From Flagellimonas okinawensis (GTDB lineage: Bacteria > Bacteroidota > Bacteroidia > Flavobacteriales > Flavobacteriaceae), in NCBI RefSeq assembly GCF_029194005.1, contig NZ_JARFVA010000005.1, positions 124,001-188,000 on the forward strand: a DNA stretch of 64,000 nt, read 5' to 3'. This document shows positions 15,573 through 24,261 of the stretch, one piece after another. A program made the position numbers and the translations under genes. The notes under the pieces are model-generated. The model was not told the DNA's origin, did no database searches, and saw only the letters and a program-made list of their open reading frames with translations. Every line of letters starts with the position of its first letter. The stretch's first letter is position 1.

Positions 15573-15593
15573 TGACTACTTGCCGATACAGAA
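15573..15593. repeat. Right attachment-site repeat, inside the mnmE 3' end
   Basis: Covers the last five mnmE codons, its stop and three further bases; repeated with two mismatches at 5780-5800. Because the copy restores the reading frame to the normal end FCIGK-stop, mnmE remains intact after insertion. Confidence 0.82.
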
Positions 15594-16952
15594 ATTGGAG
15601 AATATATTGCCAAGTAGGTCGTCTGTTGTTACACTTCCTGTAATTTCTCCCAAATGATAAAGGGCTTGTCGGATGTCTATGGACATTAGATCGCTGGACA
15701 ATTCCATGTCCAAACCTTCTTTAACCTTTTGTATTTCCTCCAGGGCTTTCAACAATGCATCATAGTGTCTACTATTTGTGATGATGGTAGTGTCACCACT
15801 CAATGCTCCAGAATCCACAAGAGATAGGAGAGCGTCTTCCAGTTCAGGAATCCCGGTTTTGAATTTGGCCGACAAAAACAACACATTGGGAATCTCTTCT
15901 TTTATTTTATCAATTTGAGCCTCATTCAACAAGTCCATTTTGTTACAGATAGGAAGTAACTGCTTATTAGGATAGCGGCTTTGAATTTGTTTCAATTCTG
16001 ACTTATCGAAATCCATTCCATCGAAAAGATAAATGATAAGTCGTGCTTTTTCGATTTTATCAAAAGTTCGTTCAATGCCTATTTTTTCCACTATATCTTC
16101 CGTGTCCCGAATGCCAGCTGTATCAATAAATCTAAAGTTTATCCCCTTTAAGCTGATATGGTCTTCCACCGTATCTCGTGTGGTTCCAGCGATTTCACTT
16201 ACAATGGCTCTTTCTTCATTGAGCAAAACATTGAGCAAGGTTGATTTACCAACATTGGGCTGCCCCACTATAGCAACCGGAATCCCGTTTTTAATAACGT
16301 TCCCGAGAGCAAAGGAGTCGATCAACTTTTTAAGTACCGTGCTGATGCGGTTAAGGAGCTCGTTAAACTGTGTTCTATCGGCAAATTCCACATCTTCTTG
16401 GGAAAAATCTAGTTCCAGTTCTATCAGAGATGCAAAGTTCAATAATTCCTGACGCAGTTCCTGAATTTCGTTGCTGAATCCTCCACGCATTTGTTGCATT
16501 GCGATGTCGTGGGCCGCTTCACTATCACTTGCAATAAGATCGGCCACAGCTTCCGCTTGGCTCAAATCCATTTTACCGTTAAGGAAAGCCCTCAAAGTGA
16601 ATTCCCCTGCAGAGGCAGAACGGCAGCCATTTCGTAACAATAGTTGTATGATCTGTTGTTGAATGAAAGGAGAACCGTGACAGGAAATCTCCACAACATT
16701 CTCACCTGTATAGGAATGTGGTCCTTTAAAAATGGAAACTAAGGCCTCATCCAGTATTTTATCGCCATCAATAATATTACCTAAATGAATGGTGTGGCTT
16801 TTCTGTTTTTCCAGTTTTTTTCCTTTGATCGATTTAAAAAGTTTGTCCACCAAAGTAATTGCATCTGGTCCCGAGACCCTAATTACGGCAATCGCCCCAG
16901 TTCCTGATGGGGTTGCCAAGGCCACAATGTTATCTGTATACGACATGGGCAC
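15576..16952 (-). CDS. mnmE: tRNA uridine-5-carboxymethylaminomethyl(34) synthase GTPase
   Basis: 458 aa, full length. It has the N-terminal tetrahydrofolate-binding domain (IVALATPSGTGAIAVIRVSG), the G domain with P-loop GQPNVGKSTLL, G3 DTAGIRDT and NKMD, and the universal C-terminal FCIGK whose Cys is needed for activity. With MnmG it modifies wobble uridine 34 of several tRNAs. Its 3' end is used as the attachment site of the neighbouring element without loss of sequence. Start could also be the Met two codons later. Confidence 0.98.
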   Translation of the reverse strand: MPMSYTDNIVALATPSGTGAIAVIRVSGPDAITLVDKLFKSIKGKKLEKQKSHTIHLGNIIDGDKILDEALVSIFKGPHSYTGENVVEISCHGSPFIQQQIIQLLLRNGCRSASAGEFTLRAFLNGKMDLSQAEAVADLIASDSEAAHDIAMQQMRGGFSNEIQELRQELLNFASLIELELDFSQEDVEFADRTQFNELLNRISTVLKKLIDSFALGNVIKNGIPVAIVGQPNVGKSTLLNVLLNEERAIVSEIAGTTRDTVEDHISLKGINFRFIDTAGIRDTEDIVEKIGIERTFDKIEKARLIIYLFDGMDFDKSELKQIQSRYPNKQLLPICNKMDLLNEAQIDKIKEEIPNVLFLSAKFKTGIPELEDALLSLVDSGALSGDTTIITNSRHYDALLKALEEIQKVKEGLDMELSSDLMSIDIRQALYHLGEITGSVTTDDLLGNIFSNFCIGK

Positions 16953-17031
16953 AAAAGTACGAATTAGCAGCTTTTTGTAACATTTTTAGTGTTTTGTATA
17001 CTAATAAGTTGAATCATCAAAATCAAAAAAA

Positions 17032-17394
17032 ATGGAAGTCATTAATCAAAAAGCAGTTAGAACGGACAATACGTTATTGGCCATTACGCACCTTACCCAA
17101 CTTTTAGGTTATGTTATAGGCTTTGGAAGCCTTATAGTTCCCTTGATTATTTGGTTGTCTTCCAAAGATAAAGTTGAGGGAATGGACGAACATGGTAAGG
17201 CCATTATAAATTTTCAAATTAGTTTGATACTATACATAATCATCAGTATCCCTGCCATTCTACTTCTGGGATTGGGGATATTGGGCTTGATAGGAGCCGG
17301 TATTCTTGGATTTATTATGCCAATAGTTAATGCTGTAAAGGCCTCGAACGGAGAATCACCTTCTTATTTTATGACGATTAGGTTTATATCATAA
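17032..17394 (+). CDS. DUF4870 small membrane protein
   Basis: 120 aa with three hydrophobic segments. HLTQLLGYVIGFGSLIVPLIIWL, then KAIINFQISLILY and IMPIVNAVKASNGE are the recognisable conserved parts of DUF4870. Function unknown; probably an inner-membrane protein. It is a single-gene transcript convergent with dnaN, sharing a symmetrical terminator. Confidence 0.88.
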   Translation: MEVINQKAVRTDNTLLAITHLTQLLGYVIGFGSLIVPLIIWLSSKDKVEGMDEHGKAIINFQISLILYIIISIPAILLLGLGILGLIGAGILGFIMPIVNAVKASNGESPSYFMTIRFIS

Positions 17395-17400
17395 AAACAA

Positions 17401-17428
17401 AAAGCTGGAACAATGTGTTCCAGCTTTT
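17401..17428. terminator. Bidirectional terminator between DUF4870 gene and dnaN
   Basis: Perfect 12-bp stem AAAGCTGGAACA / TGTTCCAGCTTT with a 3-base loop, flanked by A-rich and T-rich sides, between two convergent genes. Confidence 0.85.
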
Positions 17429-17450
17429 CTTTATGGTTGAAATAGTTAGT

Positions 17451-18569
17451 TTAATTATTAAGCATAACGGGCATTACCAACATGGTAACGTGTTCGCCTT
17501 CATCCAAACCATCAATTGGGGTAAGGATGCCTGCTCTGTTCGGTAAGCTCATTTCCAAGGAAACTTCATCGGAAGACAAATTATTCAACATTTCCAATAG
17601 GAACCTGGAATTGAAACCAATTTGCATATCGTCTCCTTGGTATGCACAAGACAATCTTTCCTCTGCTTTGTTACTGTAATCCACATCTTCCGCAGAGATA
17701 TTAAGTTCTGCACCTGCAATCTTCAGGCGGATTTGGTGTGTTGTTTTGTTGGAGAAAATGGAAACCCTTCTCACGGAACTTAGGAATTGATTCCTGGCTA
17801 TGGTAAGTTTATTAGGGTTTTCTTTTGGTATTACCGCTTCGTAGTTCGGATATTTCCCATCGATCAATCGGCATACCAATTCGGTATTGTCAAAATAGAA
17901 TTTTGCGTTGCTATCATTGTACTCGATGGTCACTTCGGATTCGGAGCCAGCCAAAATACCTTTTAACAAGGTTAATGGTTTCTTGGGCATAATGAACTCC
18001 GCTACTTCGGAAGCTGTTACATCTTGACGTTGATATTTCACCAATTTGTGCGCGTCAGTTGCCACAAAGGTCAAATTCTCTGGAGAGAACTGAAAGAATA
18101 CACCGCTCATTACCGGGCGAAGGTCGTCATTTCCGGCAGCAAAGATGGTTTTGTTAATGGCCGTTGCCAAAATATCGCCCAAGAGGGTAGTGGAACTTGG
18201 GTTGGATACTTCCACTGCTTTTGGAAATTCCGCACCATCGGCATAGGCCAAGGCATATTTACCGTGGTTGGAACTGATTTCCACTGTGTTATTGTCCTCA
18301 ACAACAAAGGTCAAGGGTTGTTCAGGGAAAGTTTTTAGGGTATCCAAAAGTAAGCGAGCAGGAACGGCTATGGTTCCTTCAGAATCGGAATCTACTTCCA
18401 AAACGGTACTCATGGTGGTTTCCAAATCGGATGCGGAAACCGTTAACTTACTTTCTTTAAGATCGAACAAAAAATTATCGAGGATGGGCAAGGTGTTACT
18501 GTTGTTGATAACTCCTCCCAAAACCTGCAATTGTTTCAATAAATATGTACTGGATACAATAAACTTCAT
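17451..18569 (-). CDS. dnaN: DNA polymerase III beta subunit (sliding clamp)
   Basis: 372 aa from the ATG at 18569 (MKFIVSSTYLLKQLQ). Three repeated clamp folds are evident: VSASDLETTMST, AVPARLLLDTLKTFPE, FVATDAHKLVKY in the second, and the C-terminal MLVMPVML. It forms the ring that tethers DNA polymerase. In this lineage dnaN is not next to dnaA but downstream of gldG, from which it is separated by its own promoter. Confidence 0.98.
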   Translation of the reverse strand: MKFIVSSTYLLKQLQVLGGVINNSNTLPILDNFLFDLKESKLTVSASDLETTMSTVLEVDSDSEGTIAVPARLLLDTLKTFPEQPLTFVVEDNNTVEISSNHGKYALAYADGAEFPKAVEVSNPSSTTLLGDILATAINKTIFAAGNDDLRPVMSGVFFQFSPENLTFVATDAHKLVKYQRQDVTASEVAEFIMPKKPLTLLKGILAGSESEVTIEYNDSNAKFYFDNTELVCRLIDGKYPNYEAVIPKENPNKLTIARNQFLSSVRRVSIFSNKTTHQIRLKIAGAELNISAEDVDYSNKAEERLSCAYQGDDMQIGFNSRFLLEMLNNLSSDEVSLEMSLPNRAGILTPIDGLDEGEHVTMLVMPVMLNN

Positions 18570-18642
18570 CAACGAAATACTTTAGTATAGTTGCCTTTTC
18601 AGCAATTTATGCCTGTATAAGGACCTGTAAAATCAATAAAAA

Positions 18643-18670
18643 CAAATATATCCCAAATGGATTTAGCAAA
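18643..18670 (-). promoter_or_regulatory. Bacteroidetes-type promoter of dnaN
   Basis: On the minus strand TTTG (18670-18667), 16 bp, TATATTTG (18650-18643): a good match to the phylum consensus TTG-N17-20-TAnnTTTG. It predicts a leader of about 65 bases before the ATG at 18569. Confidence 0.65.
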
Positions 18671-18689
18671 GAAACAAATTTATCAACAT

Positions 18690-20354
18690 CTAAGCTGTAA
18701 ATTTTCGTTTTCTATAATAGCCGAAGAACAATCCGAACAACAACGTTAAAACTACTGGAAATCCAATGTTTACAAGCTGCCACTTGGTTTTTTGTTCAGT
18801 AATTTTTTTAACATCCAAAAGTGGGATGGATACTTTCTTGTTTCTAATGTTAATAAGCCCAGTATTGTCCAAGAGGTAATTTGTGCTGTTGACCAAGAAT
18901 TCCTTGTTCCCATAAAAGCTATTGGTCCATTTGTCGTACCCTAATTCCAATGGTCTGCCATTGCGCAGTTGGTTTTTAATAACATCTCCGTCCGAGATAA
19001 CGATCATCTTGTTTTCGGGACCCTCCTCCAAAGTATTATGCAACTTCAATGGCTTTACCCTGTTTTTGTACATGGATGTAAAATTCCCTTCAATCATTAC
19101 AGCTAAAGGAAGATTGCCATTTGTGTAAGTTTCTCTGTCCGGCTGTTGGTTGATCATATCCAAACTAACCACTCTGGGTATTCCATCGGTTTTGGAAAGC
19201 GGGGAACTCTGCAATAGGATGGTCTTTTTATAGTCGTTTTCCAATACATCCATTGGACTGGTAAACTGTAATCGGACAGCTTCAATATTGGTGTTTATAG
19301 GGTGATTGTTCTGTGAAAACACCATTGGGTAATAAAACCAAGGTAGGGGATTGTATTGTGAATCATTCCCTTCTCCTGTGGCCAAAACAATTTGGGTAAA
19401 ATAGAGATCGTTCACTAAAACTGGATTAATTCGCACCCCATATTTAAAGAAAAAGTCTTTCAAATTAAGGTCTTTTGGAATGGCGATGGCCTCTCCGCCA
19501 CCGGCATAAATACTGTCCATTTCCATGTTGACCTGATCTATCATCCATATGGATTTGCCACCCTGAACCATATATTGGTCCATTACATATTTTTCTTGGT
19601 CGGTAAATGCTTCTGTTGGTTTTGCAATCAGGGCGAGGTCAAAGCTCTTTAATTGATCTAAAACATTTTGTGGATTGGAAGCTACGGAATCCAAGGTTAT
19701 GGCGCCAATGTTATAGTAATCCCGAATGGTGGTAAGGTAATCGGCAATAAAAATATCCTCTAGTTCGCCATTTCCTTTGATAACGGCGATACTCTTTTTT
19801 TCTTCAATGCTCAACTTGGTAAAAGCATCGGCAAAGGCATACTCCAATTGCTGTACCGAATTGTTGATGCGTTCTTCAGCTGTGGAGCCTAATTTATTCT
19901 TTAGTAGAGGCACTTTCACCGTTTGGTCGTTGTAATTGACCATGGCCCAAGGAAATACCAATTCGTTGGATACCTTTCCATTTTCCTCTACAGTGACATT
20001 AGCTGGTTGTAACCCTAAGCTTTGTAATTGAGCGACCGTTTCTTGTGGATTTTCACTATCCTCCATAGGGTCCACCAAATTATATTTGATGTTACTGTTT
20101 TTGGCTTCGAATGATTCCAACAGTTGAATTGTCTCTGTTTTTAATTTAGAGAATTCTGCTGGAATGTTGCCATCTAAGAGTACATCAACAATCACCGGAG
20201 TTTCAAATTTTTGTACTACCGCTACGGCAGGTTCCGACAGCGTATATCGTTTATCCTCTGTAAGATCAAAACGGGTGTATACAAAACTGGCCAATAAGTT
20301 GATGGCCACTATGGCTACAATTACTTTTAATATGGTTACAAAAAACTTTCCCAT
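18690..20354 (-). CDS. gldG: Gliding-motility ABC transporter-associated protein GldG
   Basis: 554 aa with one membrane segment at residues 7-27 and another near the C-terminus (VVLTLLFGLFFGYY). The large periplasmic part contains the GldG/ABC-type_uncharacterised transport motifs (VDVLLDGNIPAEF, NIKYNLVDP, IAVIKGNGELED, SIWMIDQVNM). GldG works with GldF and the ATPase GldA; mutants of Flavobacterium johnsoniae lose gliding. Its ATG overlaps the gldF stop by one base. Confidence 0.95.
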   Translation of the reverse strand: MGKFFVTILKVIVAIVAINLLASFVYTRFDLTEDKRYTLSEPAVAVVQKFETPVIVDVLLDGNIPAEFSKLKTETIQLLESFEAKNSNIKYNLVDPMEDSENPQETVAQLQSLGLQPANVTVEENGKVSNELVFPWAMVNYNDQTVKVPLLKNKLGSTAEERINNSVQQLEYAFADAFTKLSIEEKKSIAVIKGNGELEDIFIADYLTTIRDYYNIGAITLDSVASNPQNVLDQLKSFDLALIAKPTEAFTDQEKYVMDQYMVQGGKSIWMIDQVNMEMDSIYAGGGEAIAIPKDLNLKDFFFKYGVRINPVLVNDLYFTQIVLATGEGNDSQYNPLPWFYYPMVFSQNNHPINTNIEAVRLQFTSPMDVLENDYKKTILLQSSPLSKTDGIPRVVSLDMINQQPDRETYTNGNLPLAVMIEGNFTSMYKNRVKPLKLHNTLEEGPENKMIVISDGDVIKNQLRNGRPLELGYDKWTNSFYGNKEFLVNSTNYLLDNTGLINIRNKKVSIPLLDVKKITEQKTKWQLVNIGFPVVLTLLFGLFFGYYRKRKFTA

Positions 20355-21085
20355 TATCTAGGCAATTGTTTTAAACGTTGAAAAGTGAGGTATAGGAATA
20401 ATAAGGTCAAAGAGATAAAGTAGACCAAATCCTGGGTATCAATTACACCTCTGGCGATGCTGTCAAAATGTGCTTTTGCTCCGAGCGATTGTATGGTTTG
20501 TTGTGTTTCTCCATTCGTAAACAGCGAAGAAGCGGCATCAAACCCATTAAAAATCAGAAAACAGACCAAAATACCCACTAAAAATGCTATGATTTGATTA
20601 TCCGAAAGGGTAGAAGCAAATATTCCGATGGATGTGTAACACGCCATTAAAAACAGCAGTCCAAAATAAGACCCTAAAACAACTCCTAAATCGTAATTGC
20701 CCTCAACCATGCCCAATCCAGATATGGCAAATACATATATAATTGTCGGAATCACGGCAATGACACACAATAGAAATGCGCCCCAAAATTTACCGAGGAC
20801 CAATTTCCAAATGGAGATGGGTTTTATCAATAATAATTCGAGCGTTCCCATTTTTCTTTCTTCGGAAAAGCTTTTCATTGTGATTGCGGGTACCAAAAAG
20901 ATGAAAATCCAAGGAGCCAATAAAAAGAAGTTGCTCAAATCGGCAAAGCCGTAATCAAAAATGTTGTATTCTCCTTTGAACACCCAAAGAAATAGCCCGT
21001 TGAGCAGTAAAAACGAACCCACGATCAAGTAACCTATGGGCGATGTAAAAAAGGACCGTACCTCTCTCTTAAAAATTGCGAACAT
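20354..21085 (-). CDS. gldF: Gliding-motility ABC transporter permease GldF
   Basis: 243 aa, six hydrophobic segments, ABC-2-type permease. FKREVRSFFTSPIGYL at the N-terminus and AITMKSFSEERKMGTLELLL are the diagnostic GldF/NosY-like motifs. It is translationally coupled (TAATG) to both the monooxygenase gene upstream and gldG downstream. The partner ATPase gldA is not in this window, as is usual. Confidence 0.95.
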   Translation of the reverse strand: MFAIFKREVRSFFTSPIGYLIVGSFLLLNGLFLWVFKGEYNIFDYGFADLSNFFLLAPWIFIFLVPAITMKSFSEERKMGTLELLLIKPISIWKLVLGKFWGAFLLCVIAVIPTIIYVFAISGLGMVEGNYDLGVVLGSYFGLLFLMACYTSIGIFASTLSDNQIIAFLVGILVCFLIFNGFDAASSLFTNGETQQTIQSLGAKAHFDSIARGVIDTQDLVYFISLTLLFLYLTFQRLKQLPR

Positions 21086-21387
21086 TAAGATGGGTTTGAT
21101 GATTGTATTTTATGAACACTCCAAGCCTCTGGTTTGTCGGCAAACAATTTTTTGGTGTTGCCCCAAACCCCTTTGAAGAAATCGGAATTCCTATAAATGT
21201 TCAGGTGCGATTCCGTATCCCAAAAACTGTAGGTGAAAAATATGTTGGAATTATTGATGTCCTGATACAATTCTACCATATTACAGCCTTCAAAAGCCAA
21301 AATACTATTTTTACTTTCTTCAAAGATTCGCTCAAAACTAGCAATATTTTCGGGTTTAAAAGTCAGTTTTACAATGCGTATCAACAT
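21085..21387 (-). CDS. Antibiotic biosynthesis monooxygenase-fold (ABM) protein
   Basis: 100 aa, dimeric alpha/beta barrel fold of the ABM family: LIRIVKLTFKPENIASFERIFEES, then GCNMVELYQDINNSNIFFTYSFWDTESHLNIY. Function is unknown; related proteins are quinol or haem monooxygenases. It starts directly after the SAM-hydrolase stop (TAA-ATG) and its stop overlaps the gldF start. Confidence 0.88.
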   Translation of the reverse strand: MLIRIVKLTFKPENIASFERIFEESKNSILAFEGCNMVELYQDINNSNIFFTYSFWDTESHLNIYRNSDFFKGVWGNTKKLFADKPEAWSVHKIQSSNPS

Positions 21388-22218
21388 TTACAAGAAATTT
21401 ATGGTTACCGTGTCCCTGTAATTCAGTCCTAGAAGAGAGGACGCCCCCCCAACAGAATTCAGGTCACTTTTAAAAATGGCAAGTTCTATGTAGCCTGCGG
21501 AATTGAACAAGGCCAAGGCGTCACCGGGTCCTTTGCGCTGATTCCGTTCCAAGTTATAATTGATGATGCCATTATAACTTTGATGTACATGTCTTATTTT
21601 GGTTGTCCGCGCAAGGATTTCAAAATCTCGACCACTACGATAGGCTTCGAATAAGCTTTTTTGGATATTGGTGACCACATTGCCGTAATTGTCTATGTAA
21701 ATTACATTGCCCGTAATGGTTTTACCCTCGTTGGTTATCCTTGGTTCAAAATCACGTAATTCCTTTAAACCCTGCAATGGTCTGCCTATAACTTCCAGTT
21801 TACCTCCACGGGCAATATGGCACGCAACTTGAACAAAAATATGGAGTACAGGAAAGGCCGTGGTTTCTGTATTGGGCAGATTAATTTCTACCACTTTTTC
21901 TGGATGTACCTCAGAAGTTATTAAAGAAATCACCCCGTTGTTGGCGCTCACAAAATAGTGTCCATCTACCTGCACAACAATATGTTCGTTTTCGGGCGAG
22001 ATTTCCGAATCCACACCTACAATATGAACCGTTCCCTTTGGGAACGAACGATAGGCATTTCTAAGGATATAGGCACATTCTTGAATGTTGAATGGACTAA
22101 TGGCATGCGAAATATCAACAACCGGTATATCGGGAAGGTTGCTCAGTATTGCCCCTTTTACAGCACCAACAAAGTGGTCTTTGTATCCAAAATCGGTAGT
22201 TAAGGTTATGATTGACAT
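21388..22218 (-). CDS. SAM hydroxide adenosyltransferase (DUF62, chlorinase/fluorinase family)
   Basis: 276 aa. ITLTTDFGYKDHFVGAVKG and DISHAISPFNIQECAYIL are the signature of the family that includes fluorinase; most members lack the halide pocket and hydrolyse S-adenosylmethionine to adenosine and methionine. YIDNYGNVVTNI in the C-terminal domain is also conserved. It heads a four-gene coupled operon ending in gldG and is divergent from phoH. Confidence 0.93.
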   Translation of the reverse strand: MSIITLTTDFGYKDHFVGAVKGAILSNLPDIPVVDISHAISPFNIQECAYILRNAYRSFPKGTVHIVGVDSEISPENEHIVVQVDGHYFVSANNGVISLITSEVHPEKVVEINLPNTETTAFPVLHIFVQVACHIARGGKLEVIGRPLQGLKELRDFEPRITNEGKTITGNVIYIDNYGNVVTNIQKSLFEAYRSGRDFEILARTTKIRHVHQSYNGIINYNLERNQRKGPGDALALFNSAGYIELAIFKSDLNSVGGASSLLGLNYRDTVTINFL

Positions 22219-22338
22219 GCAATACTGTTGATATGTTTTTCCGCGTTCAAATTGATTTTTAGTTAAGTTTGTTTGGTAAAATTAGTCAAAAAAGAAAGAA
22301 TAAAATTCTTTTAAAACAACTGTAACACCTCACTTTTT

Positions 22339-23298
22339 TTGAACGAACTAATAATTGAACTTACGGAAATAAGTCCCCAGGAATTTTTTGGGCAGCAAAA
22401 CTCTAATATTGAGTTGCTCAAGAAGTATTTCCCAAAACTAAAAATTGTGGCGCGGGGCAACAAGATAAAGGTATTTGGTGACGAAGAGCTTTTGGAAGAG
22501 TTCGACAAGCGTTTTGATGAACTTACAGGCCAATTTGCCAAATACAATAAGCTGGATGAGAATATGATCGAGCGCGTACTTACCAGTACAAGCAAAGAGG
22601 ATTACACTTCATCTTCCAGCAGTGGAGATGTGCTCGTGCACGGTGTAAGTGGCAGACTTATAAAGGCCCAGACCGCTAATCAAAGGCGTCTGGTAGATGC
22701 CTGTAAAAAGGACGATATGGTCTTTGCTATTGGTCCGGCTGGAACAGGTAAAACCTATACCGGTGTTGCATTGGCCGTAAAAGCACTTAAAGAAAAACAG
22801 GTAAGACGAATTATTCTAACACGTCCTGCTGTTGAGGCAGGGGAGAACCTTGGCTTTTTACCAGGTGACCTAAAAGAGAAACTGGATCCCTATATGCAAC
22901 CCCTGTACGATGCGCTTCGGGATATGATACCTTCTGAAAAGTTGGAGAAATATATTGAGGATGGGACCATTCAGATAGCACCAATGGCTTTTATGCGCGG
23001 ACGTACTTTGGACAACGCCTTTGTAATTTTAGATGAGGCCCAGAACACTACCCATGCCCAAATGAAAATGTTTCTGACCCGTATGGGTAAGAATGCCAAG
23101 TTTTTGTTGACGGGCGACCCTGGCCAGATTGATTTGCCACGCAGGGTAATTTCGGGACTCAAGGAGGCTTTGCTTATTTTAAAGAATGTGGACGGTATCA
23201 GCATTATTTATTTGGATGATAAGGATGTGATCCGCCACAAATTGGTGAAAAAAGTGATTGATGCCTATCAGAACATAGAGCATCAGAATCAATTCTAG
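22339..23298 (+). CDS. PhoH-family ATPase
   Basis: 319 aa. Walker A AIGPAGTGKTYTGV, Walker B AFVILDEAQNTTHAQ and LLTGDPGQIDLP identify PhoH, an RNA helicase-like ATPase; the N-terminal part has a KH-like segment (KIVARGNKIKVFG). The best N-terminus (NELIIELTEISPQEFFG) begins with a TTG codon at 22339, and no ATG is available nearby, so TTG initiation is likely. Confidence 0.95.
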   Translation: MNELIIELTEISPQEFFGQQNSNIELLKKYFPKLKIVARGNKIKVFGDEELLEEFDKRFDELTGQFAKYNKLDENMIERVLTSTSKEDYTSSSSSGDVLVHGVSGRLIKAQTANQRRLVDACKKDDMVFAIGPAGTGKTYTGVALAVKALKEKQVRRIILTRPAVEAGENLGFLPGDLKEKLDPYMQPLYDALRDMIPSEKLEKYIEDGTIQIAPMAFMRGRTLDNAFVILDEAQNTTHAQMKMFLTRMGKNAKFLLTGDPGQIDLPRRVISGLKEALLILKNVDGISIIYLDDKDVIRHKLVKKVIDAYQNIEHQNQF

Positions 23299-23304
23299 AA
23301 AATT

Positions 23305-24258
23305 ATGGGAATGAATACGCTTATGTCCACGGATTTTAATTTTCCTGGGCAAAAATCTGTTTATAAAGGAAAAGTAAGAGAGGTCTACACCTTGGGGAAC
23401 GATGTTTTGGTGATGGTGGCCACAGATCGTCTTTCTGCTTTTGATGTGGTTATGCCCAAGGGGATTCCATACAAAGGGCAAATCCTAAACCAGATTGCTA
23501 CTAAAATGATGAAGGACACCGAGGATATTGTTCCCAATTGGTTGATGGCTACCCCGGACCCAAACGTGGCTGTTGGTAAGGCCTGTGAACCATTTAAAGT
23601 GGAAATGGTAATCAGGGGTTATATGTCTGGCCATGCGGCACGCGAGTACAAAGCTGGCAAAAGATTGCTGTGTGGGGTGCCCATGCCCGAAGGAATGCAG
23701 GAGAACGATAAATTCCCGGAACCCATCATCACTCCAGCAACAAAGGCGGAAAAAGGAGATCATGACGAGGATATTTCCAAAGAAGATATTTTAAAACGTG
23801 GTATTGTTTCCAAAGAAGATTACGAAGTATTAGAAAAATATACTAAGGCTCTATTTCAAAGAGGAACCGAAATTGCTGCCAAAAGAGGCCTTATTTTGGT
23901 TGACACCAAATATGAATTTGGTAAGACCAAAGATGGCGAGATCGTGTTGATAGATGAAATTCACACTCCGGATTCATCTCGCTATTTTTATGCTGATGGC
24001 TACCAAGAGCGTCAAGAAAAGGGCGAGGCTCAAAAGCAATTATCAAAGGAATTTGTGAGACAATGGCTAATTTCCAATGGTTTCCAAGGGTTGGAAGGAC
24101 AGTCAGTTCCGGAAATGTCCGATGAATACATCGAATCTGTTTCCAACAGGTACATTGAGCTTTATGAAAACATTACGGGTGAACAATTCGTTAAAAGTGA
24201 TATTTCCAACATCAATAAACGTATAGAGGAAAAGATTCTTCAATATTTGGACAAATAG
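23305..24258 (+). CDS. purC: SAICAR synthetase (purine biosynthesis)
   Basis: 317 aa. [12 protein letters not shown] and [21 protein letters not shown] open the ATP-grasp-like fold, and [25 protein letters not shown] and KEFVRQWL follow. It joins aspartate to CAIR in purine synthesis. It begins 6 bp after phoH, a conserved neighbour order in Flavobacteriia. Internal Met codons at 23311 and 23323 are alternative starts. Confidence 0.97.
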   Translation: MGMNTLMSTDFNFPGQKSVYKGKVREVYTLGNDVLVMVATDRLSAFDVVMPKGIPYKGQILNQIATKMMKDTEDIVPNWLMATPDPNVAVGKACEPFKVEMVIRGYMSGHAAREYKAGKRLLCGVPMPEGMQENDKFPEPIITPATKAEKGDHDEDISKEDILKRGIVSKEDYEVLEKYTKALFQRGTEIAAKRGLILVDTKYEFGKTKDGEIVLIDEIHTPDSSRYFYADGYQERQEKGEAQKQLSKEFVRQWLISNGFQGLEGQSVPEMSDEYIESVSNRYIELYENITGEQFVKSDISNINKRIEEKILQYLDK

Positions 24259-24261
24259 AAA

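Larger units (their letters stand above)
5780..15593. mobile_element. Integrative mobilizable element inserted at the 3' end of mnmE
   Basis: The segment is bounded by an imperfect 21-bp direct repeat (5780-5800 and 15573-15593, 19/21 identical) that on the minus strand reads TTCTGTATCGG(C/A)AAGTA, the last codons of mnmE. The 3' end of mnmE (trmE/thdF) is a known integration site for genomic islands. Just inside the right end is a tyrosine integrase pointing away from mnmE, followed by an excisionase-like gene, a VapE-like helicase, a primase, a toxin-antitoxin pair, BfmA, a RadC-like protein, SSB and a Fic protein. The layout resembles NBU-type mobilizable elements of Bacteroidetes (int - small DNA-binding gene - primase - mob). 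A relaxase and a conjugation apparatus are absent, so it would need help in trans or be stranded. Confidence 0.85.

Noticed and set aside
20164..20361. Plus-strand small frame over the gldF/gldG junction
   Set aside because: Antisense to two well-supported genes; no independent evidence.
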